This document shows, in pieces, positions 18,201-24,502 of a stretch of DNA of 25,512 nucleotides. The notes below the pieces were generated by a model, which was not told the origin of the DNA, ran no database searches, and was given only the letters and a program-made list of their open reading frames with translations. Position 1 is the first letter of the stretch; every line of letters begins with the position of its first letter. The DNA is from a virus, in IMG/VR virus record IMGVR_UViG_3300042486_000145, positions 1 to 25,512 of that record; one strand, given 5' to 3'. A program made the position numbers and the translations under genes.

Positions 18201-20003
18201 ATATTCTGTTCCTTCTCTATCATACTTACCAACATTTCTAAGAATACCTTTTGCAACAATAGATCTATTTGTGTTTCTATTTCCTCTTACAATCTTAAAG
18301 CCTTCTATATTATCTTTTTCAGTTTGTGAAAGACCTGATGAACCAATTAACACTGCTATCTGTGATAAGTCTACACTTACACCAATAGGATATATAGCAT
18401 CCTTTTGTACAGTCATTGCTCCTGGAGAGGAGAATATAGCTGACTCATAAATAGGACTTACAAGAGCATCTGGAAACTTATGATGTCTAATTGGTTGGTT
18501 TGATAAGTCTCCCCAAACTAATTCATTACATGGATAGGTTTCTGTTGATTCCCAATAAGCAAATTCACCATATTGGTAATTACCTTTATAGCTAGTTGAT
18601 GTGTTATACTCTGGAGAAAATCCTGTTACAGTGGCACTATTATATATCTTCCACCAAGGACTAGTTCCTGTAAGAGGATTTGGTTCTCCTATAAAATCAT
18701 TATTAGTAGGAGAAACAGGATATAGATCATTAGCATTTGCACTTCTCCCTGGAATATGAAAGCCATCAGTTTGTTTACCATTTTTTAATAAGAATACAAT
18801 TTCAAATGCATACACCTCATCACGCATGTATCCACGAAGGTTAGTTGCGTTAAGTCCATCAGCATAAGTTTCTGTATTAGGGATTCTATATGATTGCCAT
18901 TGAAGAGTTATTTGATTTGCTATTCTTTGGTAATTAACTTTATCTATAGATGTTAATTGATCCCATACAAGAATATCTCTCACCATTGTAACATCTTGAG
19001 CTATTTCATAATATGGAAACTTCTCAAAAATATCTTGAATGGTAAGTCTTATTTGTTCTTGATTTTGTCCAGTGTAAGTTATCACTGTTGAAACTTCATC
19101 AATAAAATATGTACCAACTAATTCTACAGATGTAATAGCGTTAATGGTTTTTATAACAGCTAAGTTATAATATTGCCATTGTCCTGTTACATCTAGATTA
19201 GATATAGTGAGCTCAATAGATCTACCTACTGGATAATTAAAATTAGGAGTGGTGAGTTGTGGATCAGAAATAGGTGTGGGGTTGGTTACTGAATAATAAG
19301 AAGAATAACCAAATCCTATAGCATCTGAATATTGAATAGCAAATTGATATGTACCAGCAATTAAGTCTCCACCAGTATTGATGTCAGTCACCTCTAACTG
19401 AGGAATAGAAAAATTAGGTTGAAGTTCTAACTGATTACAATCAAGTTCAGTGGTGAATTGAGGATCACAAAGATTGGATGCATAACTTTGTATATAAGGA
19501 ATCTTATCTATATCTAGATATCTTCTAGGATTTAATCCATCAGTCCAATAAATTTCTGTAGTACAATTTGTTATCTTATGTACTGATTTATGAATAGGAT
19601 TATCAATGTTAAAGTTTAAACATTTAGCATTAACAAGAGTGCGATATACACAATCATTGTTATCCATATATCCTATCTCAGAATCTTCTGTTTCAGGATT
19701 TACAATAAAGAATATATGTTTATTTTTTTCAAATATAGAATGAGTACCAATCAGTTGATATCCTTCAGGAAAATTAAAGCAAAGCTCATTCCCTGGTTCA
19801 TTTTGATAGTTAACAGAATTTGCATCAAAGTTTTCTACAGCAGCATTTAAAGCATACGTAAGACTACCCTTATTAATCTGATTAATAGATTGATCTAAAT
19901 TTAATCCAACAGTGGCACTGTTATATTCTTGATTAACAGCACTACTATCAGGACTAACTAAATTCTTTATTTTGCTAACTATATTATTGTTATCTTCTGC
20001 CAT
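15276..20003 (-). CDS. crAss-like muzzle / tail stabilization protein, 1575 residues
   Basis: The N-terminal 170 residues (LNLDQSINQINKGSLTYALN near 34-53, FPEGYQLIGTH near 74-84, NPETEDSEIGYMDNN near 98-112, EIYWTDGLNPRRYLDIDKIPY near 150-170) match the family annotated as stabilization or muzzle protein in crAss-like phages. That protein closes the tail tip below the ring proteins. It is long, beta-rich and Cys-containing, with 28 cysteines. A Cys-dense insert at about 630-755 holds 11 of them, including CC and CxxC pairs. The C-terminus (about 1530-1575) has two seven-Thr tracts flanking two copies of DCSLAG. It starts 8 nt after the ring-type gene and is followed after 4 nt by the 289-residue gene. 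Family assignment is firm by eye. The tail-tip role is taken from the published phicrAss001 structure. Confidence 0.85.
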   Translation of the reverse strand: MAEDNNNIVSKIKNLVSPDSSAVNQEYNSATVGLNLDQSINQINKGSLTYALNAAVENFDANSVNYQNEPGNELCFNFPEGYQLIGTHSIFEKNKHIFFIVNPETEDSEIGYMDNNDCVYRTLVNAKCLNFNIDNPIHKSVHKITNCTTEIYWTDGLNPRRYLDIDKIPYIQSYASNLCDPQFTTELDCNQLELQPNFSIPQLEVTDINTGGDLIAGTYQFAIQYSDAIGFGYSSYYSVTNPTPISDPQLTTPNFNYPVGRSIELTISNLDVTGQWQYYNLAVIKTINAITSVELVGTYFIDEVSTVITYTGQNQEQIRLTIQDIFEKFPYYEIAQDVTMVRDILVWDQLTSIDKVNYQRIANQITLQWQSYRIPNTETYADGLNATNLRGYMRDEVYAFEIVFLLKNGKQTDGFHIPGRSANANDLYPVSPTNNDFIGEPNPLTGTSPWWKIYNSATVTGFSPEYNTSTSYKGNYQYGEFAYWESTETYPCNELVWGDLSNQPIRHHKFPDALVSPIYESAIFSSPGAMTVQKDAIYPIGVSVDLSQIAVLIGSSGLSQTEKDNIEGFKIVRGNRNTNRSIVAKGILRNVGKYDREGTEYYYPNYPYNDLSVDPFLLAQNNAYTANAKDGGNTTCRNFSVTVTELSGGIFTVEYIDCYTNTIVTKQATSVGEILNFCCLDFPSPRIISGKGCFECHTYDIYDIITVGSFSSASFNIYFPTINGDPGTPCGTVPYPSLCDYCTKDPTPSADCCTQPPNKTLVVMTGSTQYKSLTFPEWVVGAKNYTITKVGSVGYDICVPKNLDGFDADGSKYRHVFNSPETSFGQPFLGDILKLENVMFGAGRAHFVQVKKNALYKMISKEAQEDALKSSTDIASITGSLDASVLFAAYQSYLTIYINGITRRNYAYSFNSIGSYDYSGYIDNAATSADGVLGIKQRELDIAQYLIPGVQSVGDDKNINNWQRESSVYLKTVEEKPPLPFPDKTPSIAPSGIPMVTDDSRFVLSEKDCSKPEEVSSTSVVSYYASLKNQFINQWGQIYSYDTIDTGFQRDITPILAPVYDTVFGGDTFISKFAFKTKLPFFIDNRVGAPDDSDIYYDEIGNVAYPEYWFSARSVLSDVSVDGINLRNFISIKAHNLDCPNSQTPESNPGRTFYDGKMYLFAYGIPYFYCESGYNVDLRQAFNNREGDFWPHVSTDIPDDWVQESNVSIAQDNTYYYNTTFSKQNTENFFSHLPINWTPELCKTVFPFRAIYSDAQINDVTTIVNNWLIYRAISYFDFPQNYGSLTSLDGIENKAVLARFDNKSLLYNTLLTINTSNPQAAYIGNDSLFRSSPPIDFAETDLGYVGSQNKMLLKIPQGQITIDAKRGQVFLIAGNQATDLTGFGSGMNRWFTDHLAFEIIKYFPEVDTDNHFTGVGLHGVFDSKYDRIIITKLDYIPKTNNIIYDSITKEYYIKEIVNEVEILTQVYLTDLDYFCNKSWSVSFNLNTKSWISFHSYLPNWYVAENNFFYSGLNDCCSEIDAIVAEVVPQPTTTTTTTIALDCSLAGTVTEIDCSLAGVAEEQPEITTTTTTTLIL
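15288..15308 (-). repeat. Poly-Thr tract 1 (muzzle C-terminus)
   Basis: Seven consecutive Thr codons lie just before the last three residues of the muzzle protein. The plus-strand word AGTGGTTGTGGTAGT at 15288-15302 is identical to 23895-23909 in the fibre-like gene. Confidence 0.9.
15333..15383. repeat. Tandem 18-bp direct repeat encoding DCSLAG
   Basis: TCCTGCTAAACTACAATC occurs at 15333-15350 and again at 15366-15383, a period of 33 bp (11 codons). On the minus strand each copy encodes DCSLAG. The identity extends over synonymous positions, so it looks like a recent in-frame duplication in the muzzle C-terminus, sitting between two poly-Thr tracts. Confidence 0.85.
15393..15413 (-). repeat. 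Poly-Thr tract 2 (muzzle C-terminus)
   Basis: Seven consecutive Thr codons precede the first DCSLAG copy. The word TTGTAGTAGTGGTAG at 15401-15415 is identical to 24196-24210 in the small Cys-rich gene. Confidence 0.9.
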
Positions 20004-20011
20004 GGTTAATT

Positions 20012-20986
20012 TTAATTATTTCTTCTTCCAAATCTATTAGTTCTATTAGGAAGTTCATACATATTAAACCTGTTCAGATCATTTTTAATTCTTCTCTGTT
20101 TAGTCCAAGCATCTTGTTTCTTTATTTCAATATCAGCCATGATGAACGCTTCATCATAAAGTTGTTTATAATAAAGCATTTTTTGCTGTATCTGATTAAA
20201 AGTTTCATCATTGATTTGATTAGATAAAGTTTCAAACACTTTATATTTAATAAATGCCTCAACAAATTCTCTAATACGATAGTTATCAGGAATCATTTGA
20301 TTACCTCCACCATCATATTCTACAGCATACATAATTAAATGTACAATACCATTTCTAAAATTAGTTACAAACTTATTATCTCTAACATCAAATGAATCAT
20401 AACTAGAAGATCCTGGAGTAAAGTTTCTATTATTAGTAGATGTATTTTCTGTAAATGACCAAGCATTTGTATACTCTACACTACAGTTTTGTCTTGCAGA
20501 AATATTACCTGGTTTTAATAAATATTGTCTTTGATAAGATCTTGGAGTAGAACTATTAGTCTTGTAAACAGCTTGAATAAGTTCAGGCATACAAGTACCA
20601 TCACACTCAGGATTACGACATGAGGGACTGTTACAAGGTGTACCTCCTATAGTTAGAGGAGCCACTTGAATAGTGGTGAGTGAAGCAGCTTGAGAATAAA
20701 ATGAACTAGCATCTTGATATGGTCTCATAGAGATTTCAGCACACATCCAAGCTTCTCTAACAGCAAAAAAATTATCTGGTAGTCTAGCTTCAAAATCTTC
20801 AATCACTAAAGCTTGTTCACTTATAACATAAGTGGCTCTTCCTAGTTTTCTAAGACACTTATCAAGATAGGTGGGAAACATTAAGTCATCCACAGCACCT
20901 GTATCAAAGTAGCTTTTTAATTCTTCCTTTACAGTTGAGTAAACAGGTTCAGGAGAAACAAAATTATATTTATAATAGTAACTCAT
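20012..20986 (-). CDS. crAss-like tail ring/adaptor protein, 324 residues
   Basis: This belongs to the protein that directly precedes the muzzle gene in crAss-like phages. In phicrAss001 it forms a ring between the portal and the tail tip. The block IVHLIMYAVEYDGGGNQMIP (214-233), then DNYRIREFVEAFIKYKVFE, is typical of that family as I recall it. A Cys cluster, CNSPSCRNPECDGTC (C118, C123, C128, C132), could bind a metal or form disulfides. The C-terminus (from about 250) is helical and ends in a basic tail rich in Arg and Asn. The start at 20986 lies 9 nt after the previous stop. The exact ring number is not resolved from sequence, and homology to T7 gp11 or P22 gp4-type adaptors is inference. 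Confidence 0.7.
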   Translation of the reverse strand: MSYYYKYNFVSPEPVYSTVKEELKSYFDTGAVDDLMFPTYLDKCLRKLGRATYVISEQALVIEDFEARLPDNFFAVREAWMCAEISMRPYQDASSFYSQAASLTTIQVAPLTIGGTPCNSPSCRNPECDGTCMPELIQAVYKTNSSTPRSYQRQYLLKPGNISARQNCSVEYTNAWSFTENTSTNNRNFTPGSSSYDSFDVRDNKFVTNFRNGIVHLIMYAVEYDGGGNQMIPDNYRIREFVEAFIKYKVFETLSNQINDETFNQIQQKMLYYKQLYDEAFIMADIEIKKQDAWTKQRRIKNDLNRFNMYELPNRTNRFGRRNN

Positions 20987-20995
20987 AATATTAAA

Positions 20996-21472
20996 TTATT
21001 TTTTCCACTCTTGATAGAGATATTGATATTTATCCTCAATTTTAAGGAAATGTGATAGTAGTCTTGATGTAGCTCTTGAAGGTTTAAAGTACCATAGTTC
21101 TAGATGTTTGAATCTAGCTGTATCTTTAAACCACATCCATCCAAAGAAGTAGCCTTCTGTATGGTAGTTGAAGTTATAAATTACTTTACCCTTCTCTTTA
21201 GTTTTTTGCCAATCTATAGGAAGATTGACAAACTCTTTGCCATTTATTCCTTTTGTTTTTCTTCTCTTCTTTTTGTTGATTGAGAACTCTCCAAAACCAA
21301 AAGGAAGTTTTGCTCTCTCACCAGTTTCTAGAATGTATTCTTTGTAGGATTCATTAAATGCATATACTATAATTTTCCATTCATCGAATGATATCTTTAT
21401 AGAATTATGTTTCTTACAGAAGTTGTTATAATTATCTTTACTAGAACTTCTCCAATCAACTTTGGTACGCAT
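20996..21472 (-). CDS. IHF/HU-like DNA-binding protein, divergent
   Basis: Residues 28-50 form a helix pair like the HU N-terminus. They are followed by GERAKLPFGFGEFSINKKKR (51-70), which matches the HU/IHF signature of a turn, a LxGFGxF strand and a basic strand. The following part (about 105-150) is aromatic-rich (YFFGWMWFKD) and longer than a standard HU arm, and the usual Asn-Pro at the arm tip is not evident. The protein is 158 residues against about 90-100 for normal HU/IHF. crAss-like phages are known to carry an IHF-like gene in this structural block. It may bend DNA during packaging or be a virion component. It lies in a tight operon, 5 nt from one neighbour and 9 nt from the other. 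Confidence 0.65.
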   Translation of the reverse strand: MRTKVDWRSSSKDNYNNFCKKHNSIKISFDEWKIIVYAFNESYKEYILETGERAKLPFGFGEFSINKKKRRKTKGINGKEFVNLPIDWQKTKEKGKVIYNFNYHTEGYFFGWMWFKDTARFKHLELWYFKPSRATSRLLSHFLKIEDKYQYLYQEWKK

Positions 21473-21477
21473 GTATG

Positions 21478-22206
21478 TTATCTTGTTGGTGGTACATTAG
21501 GAGCTTGACCATCTAGATTATCTGCTGAAACATCAGTTTTTAATTGGAAGAAGGTAGATAGAAGTTTTTGTGATGTTAAATCTAACACTTGCTTCTCTAA
21601 ATATCCTGGAAGAGAAAATGGTTTATCTAATGGATTCATACACCAATCTTCATTAGTTGGTCCACAACCTCCACATCCAGATTCAGGATACATCACTTCA
21701 TTAGGAACTTCTTGTTCAAAACAAGCAGCAAGTCTAACTGCTTGAAGCAGTGGATTATTTACATATAGATAATCATTTAATATCCAATAGTATTCTTCCT
21801 TCTTTATAATTGGAAGCTTTATTAGATTTGTATATCTATTGATAGTGATTTCTTTTAGTTTAGTTCCTGTGCCTCCCATAGCATTAATAGAATAAACTCC
21901 TTGAATAAGGTATTGATAGTTTCCTTCAGATATACGAGGAATTTTATATCTAGTTCTAGCAACATTGCAGGGATCTTGATAATCACAACATTCAGAAATA
22001 GGAACCTCAATCATTTCAAGACATGGAATAGTAGTGAATAGAGTGCTAGTAGCCCAAAGTTTTCTAAGGTTAGTCTCTCTCTTAATCAATAAGATACTAT
22101 TATTTCTAACCTCAGAAGCAATAGCTCTATCTGTAATCAAACTATCTGTTGATAGGATTTTATGCATAGAACGTATGTCTGAAACTAACTTTCTTAATGT
22201 TGCCAT
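21478..22206 (-). CDS. crAss-like structural protein (probable tail ring), 242 residues
   Basis: Residues 40-110 (LIKRETNLRKLWATSTLFTT, then IPCLEMIEVPISECCDY, then PRISEGNYQYLIQGVYSINA) match a well-conserved crAss-like structural family placed just before the IHF-like gene. The family is thought to be part of the tail barrel, which I cannot confirm from sequence alone. It has eight cysteines, grouped as SECCDYQDPC (71-80) and CGGCGPTNEDWC (178-189), suggesting metal sites or disulfides. The start at 22206 follows the phosphoesterase stop by 3 nt. It has no signal peptide or membrane segment. A proline-rich end follows residue 230. Confidence 0.65.
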   Translation of the reverse strand: MATLRKLVSDIRSMHKILSTDSLITDRAIASEVRNNSILLIKRETNLRKLWATSTLFTTIPCLEMIEVPISECCDYQDPCNVARTRYKIPRISEGNYQYLIQGVYSINAMGGTGTKLKEITINRYTNLIKLPIIKKEEYYWILNDYLYVNNPLLQAVRLAACFEQEVPNEVMYPESGCGGCGPTNEDWCMNPLDKPFSLPGYLEKQVLDLTSQKLLSTFFQLKTDVSADNLDGQAPNVPPTR

Positions 22207-22209
22207 TAT

Positions 22210-23409
22210 TTACAATCTAAATTCGAATTCACTTATTTTACCTAAATCTTTATCATAAACTAAAGCAAGAGCTGCTCTAATACTATGTACAAAATTATTA
22301 TCTAAATGCCATCTATCTGTTCCAGATAAACTAGGCATCTGTTGTATTCTCACTCCTTTAATTTCTTTAGCCATGTAGTGATGCTTATCTCCTGTATGCA
22401 CTTCTCTGTAAGTAGCATTACCAAATGCTTGACTATATTCAGGATGTGTTGCAAACAATAAAGGAAGATCTTCTATCTTACAGTTACCATGATGATAACC
22501 GATAAAAGTGTTACCTAATAAAACAGCTTTAACTACACTATGTTCTCTATTAAAGATGATATTAGGATCTGCTGCAAAGTAAACTTCTAAAGCATGTGCT
22601 AGATAATAAGACTTAGTCTTATCATGATTACCTTGTACTAATACAACAATCACTTCACTAGAAACTTTTTTCATCATAGTGATAGTCTCTACAAGTAGAG
22701 AGAATCCTACTTCATACTCATTAGCATAATCAATAATAGTATCTTGTGGTGTACCACTAGTTGTTTGATTTTGATAATTATCTGTATGAAAAAAATCATT
22801 TGATATTGGGAATATAATTGTATCAATATCATAAACTGCTTTTACATCATATACTAATGATGTAGCTGCTTTAAAATATCTTTCACATCTTCTAGTAATA
22901 GAATTATCTCCATCTACATGACTTTTAGCTAAATGAAAATCAGATATGGATATTTCAACATCAACTGTTCTATTACTAAAATTAAGTTCAGGTTGTTTTT
23001 GTTCCTTATAATTAGATTTATATTTTTCTAAAAACTTTGCAAAATCTTCAGCAGTGTAATCGTTTGGTTTTTTAAGTTTGGAAAATACTGAAGATGTAAA
23101 TTTTCCATTGGGAAGTAGTTTAGACCAGTAGTTTGTAATGATATATTTATCTAAATTAATCTTATGTAATCTAGCTAACTCAATATCATTTTTAGGTTCA
23201 TAGCTTAGTGTTAATATACTTTCTATTGTTCCTGTTTCATTGTTCACTTTACGAGTTGATTGATAATCTACATTGTTGTTTTTCAACTGGTTAAGTAAAT
23301 CATTCACTTCAATCTCACTAATTCCAAGCTTTTTGGCATAAAAACTTTTACTTCCTTTTTGCTTCAATAATCTTTTTAACTGATATAGAAGCTCTTGGTT
23401 TTCAGACAT
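22210..23409 (-). CDS. HTH plus calcineurin-like metallophosphoesterase
   Basis: Residues about 5-42 look like a helix-turn-helix (SFYAKKLGISEIEVNDLLNQ). After a linker, residues 150-399 carry the metallophosphoesterase motifs in order: DFH (D157, H159), SNDFFHTD (D205, in place of GDxxD), GNHD (260-263), GYHHG (H306/H307) and GDKHH (340-344). These residues normally hold two metal ions and cleave phosphoesters, as in Mre11/SbcD nucleases and phosphatases. The gene begins a new unit just after a terminator and leads into the tail operon by 3 nt. The N-terminal HTH suggests DNA or RNA as substrate, perhaps genome processing or host DNA attack, but this is inference. Similar proteins occur in Bacteroidota phages. 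The Asn in place of the Gly of GDxxD is unusual. Confidence 0.8.
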   Translation of the reverse strand: MSENQELLYQLKRLLKQKGSKSFYAKKLGISEIEVNDLLNQLKNNNVDYQSTRKVNNETGTIESILTLSYEPKNDIELARLHKINLDKYIITNYWSKLLPNGKFTSSVFSKLKKPNDYTAEDFAKFLEKYKSNYKEQKQPELNFSNRTVDVEISISDFHLAKSHVDGDNSITRRCERYFKAATSLVYDVKAVYDIDTIIFPISNDFFHTDNYQNQTTSGTPQDTIIDYANEYEVGFSLLVETITMMKKVSSEVIVVLVQGNHDKTKSYYLAHALEVYFAADPNIIFNREHSVVKAVLLGNTFIGYHHGNCKIEDLPLLFATHPEYSQAFGNATYREVHTGDKHHYMAKEIKGVRIQQMPSLSGTDRWHLDNNFVHSIRAALALVYDKDLGKISEFEFRL

Positions 23410-23474
23410 ATATAGTCGAGTTTAGATAAAAATTTAGTAAAGATACAAAATAGTTTTTTAAAATACCAAATAAT

Positions 23475-23505
23475 TTAAACTAACTATGTTATTGTCTATA
23501 ATCAA
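23475..23505 (-). promoter_or_regulatory. Possible promoter for the tail operon
   Basis: On the minus strand, TTG (23503-23505) is followed after 20 nt by TAGTTTAA (23475-23482). This keeps the spacing of a Bacteroidota promoter but only part of the TAnnTTTG box. It lies between a terminator and the phosphoesterase start, where a promoter is expected. The leader would be about 60 nt. Confidence 0.3.
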
Positions 23506-23511
23506 TTTAGT

Positions 23512-23549
23512 TATAAAATAAAAAACTCCTGAGAAATTAATCTCAGGAG
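23512..23549 (-). terminator. Rho-independent terminator after the fibre genes
   Basis: Arms CTCCTGAG (23526-23533) and CTCAGGAG (23542-23549) form a perfect 8-bp stem, extended by one A-T pair, with a loop of 6 nt. On the minus strand the stem is followed by TTTTTTATTTT. It sits 37 nt past the stop of the fibre-like gene and separates the fibre block from the tail operon. Confidence 0.8.
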
Positions 23550-23577
23550 AATCCTGTAAAACCAACAAAACAGGATT
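23550..23577. terminator. Second hairpin, T-run on the plus strand
   Basis: Arms AATCCTGT (23550-23557) and ACAGGATT (23570-23577) pair over 8 bp with a 12-nt loop. On the plus strand a T-run follows (TTTTTGTATTTT), so it could stop antisense transcription. On the minus strand no U-run follows, so there it may only support the neighbouring terminator or protect the RNA end. Confidence 0.5.
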
Positions 23578-23585
23578 TTTGTATT

Positions 23586-24173
23586 TTAAAAACAATCAGT
23601 TTGACTTGATATTACTAATGTATTACTATAATACGCTGTATATAAATCAGTTGGATTTGATGCTAATGAATACGATAGTTGTTTATTATATGCTGCTGGA
23701 TCATCAAATGGAACTAGTAGACTACTATCATTAAAGAATTGTGTCACTCCTATAGAAGTAGATGAAACTGCATACACTGCTAATTGTGGAGATCCATATG
23801 AAACCCAGCTTCCACCAGATTGTGTACATGCTTCTCCTGAAATATCAGCGTATCCATATAAACCATATAAAGTTCCCATTATTGGGCCAGATGTAGTGGT
23901 TGTGGTAGTAGTACTAGTAGATGTTGTACTACTTGTAGATGTAGTTGTGGTGGTACCACTAATAATTAAATCAATGTAATTAGTACATACAGAATCAGAT
24001 GTCACTCTTATCACTACAGTTCCATTTGGAACTAAAGAAGAAGTGTATCCTGATACTAAAGAAGCTTTAGGTACATTGTTTTCAAAAGGAACTACAAACC
24101 CATCTACATCTGAATAAAGATCAAATGGTCCTGTATCAGAACCTGCTGTTGTTAATGTTATTAATACTGTCAT
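23586..24173 (-). CDS. Fibre-like two-domain protein with Thr/Ser linker
   Basis: Residues 1-72 are a beta-type domain (ITLTTAGSDTGPFDLYSD, then SLVPNGTVVIRVTSDSVCTN) that shares its layout with the N-terminus of the 289-residue protein at 14402-15271. Residues about 74-95 are almost only Thr and Ser. The C-terminal domain of about 100 residues (GLYGYADISGEACTQSGGSW, then GVTQFFNDSSLLVPF) resembles short modules in Bacteroidota phage tail fibres and adhesins. I infer a domain-linker-domain tail decoration or fibre protein that may touch the cell surface. It is the last gene before the terminator, 11 nt after the small Cys-rich gene. It has no signal peptide and three cysteines. Confidence 0.65.
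   Translation of the reverse strand: MTVLITLTTAGSDTGPFDLYSDVDGFVVPFENNVPKASLVSGYTSSLVPNGTVVIRVTSDSVCTNYIDLIISGTTTTTSTSSTTSTSTTTTTTTSGPIMGTLYGLYGYADISGEACTQSGGSWVSYGSPQLAVYAVSSTSIGVTQFFNDSSLLVPFDDPAAYNKQLSYSLASNPTDLYTAYYSNTLVISSQTDCF
23892..23954 (-). repeat. Thr/Ser linker tract (21 codons)
   Basis: Twenty-one codons are all Thr or Ser and contain a terminal run of seven Thr. The plus-strand word AGTGGTTGTGGTAGT at 23895-23909 is identical to part of muzzle tract 1. It is a flexible linker at the protein level and a likely recombination-prone stretch at the DNA level. Confidence 0.85.
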
Positions 24174-24184
24174 ATTTTATTGGT

Positions 24185-24493
24185 TTATATACTTGTTGTA
24201 GTAGTGGTAGTTGTTGCAGGACATGTATTTACCAATTGACAAAAGTATGCTTGAAGAAGAGGAGTGTTCTCAATTGTATCTATAATATGTGCTATAAATT
24301 CATCAGAACACATTCTATTATCTATCTTCTGTAAAGCTACTTCTAGATTATCTTTTGATTGAATTCCTGTACAAGGTAAATTTGGACCATTGTATATAAT
24401 TTGAAAACTAGATATACAAGGATCGTTACATGCAAATGGAAATGCAATTCTATAAGCTTCATTATAACAAGGCATTCCTGGTAAACAAGACAT
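24185..24493 (-). CDS. Small Cys-rich tail-associated protein ending in poly-Thr
   Basis: This 102-residue protein has eight cysteines. The block IYNGPNLPCTGIQSKDNLEV (33-52), then ALQKID, is a motif I recognise from fibre and structural proteins of Bacteroidota phages. The second half is helical and leads to CPATTTTTTTSI at the end. It lies between the tail-collar protein (9 nt gap) and the fibre-like protein (11 nt gap), so it is probably an adaptor or fibre subunit. The terminal poly-Thr resembles a linker whose following domain is missing, or a deliberate end tag. No enzyme motif is seen. Confidence 0.6.
   Translation of the reverse strand: MSCLPGMPCYNEAYRIAFPFACNDPCISSFQIIYNGPNLPCTGIQSKDNLEVALQKIDNRMCSDEFIAHIIDTIENTPLLQAYFCQLVNTCPATTTTTTTSI
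24194..24214 (-). repeat. Poly-Thr tract (small Cys-rich protein C-terminus)
   Basis: Seven Thr codons lie just before the final Ser-Ile. The word TTGTAGTAGTGGTAG at 24196-24210 is identical to 15401-15415 in the muzzle gene, about 9 kb away. Confidence 0.9.
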
Positions 24494-24502
24494 AATTTAA
24501 AA

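Noticed and set aside
23526-23577. Double hairpin as an attachment site or CRISPR-like repeat
   Set aside because: The two hairpins differ in sequence, there are no spacers, and a T-run marks the first as a terminator.
15276-24214. Poly-Thr tracts as a diversity-generating retroelement
   Set aside because: No reverse transcriptase or template repeat is visible in the window, and the shared words are short simple repeats.
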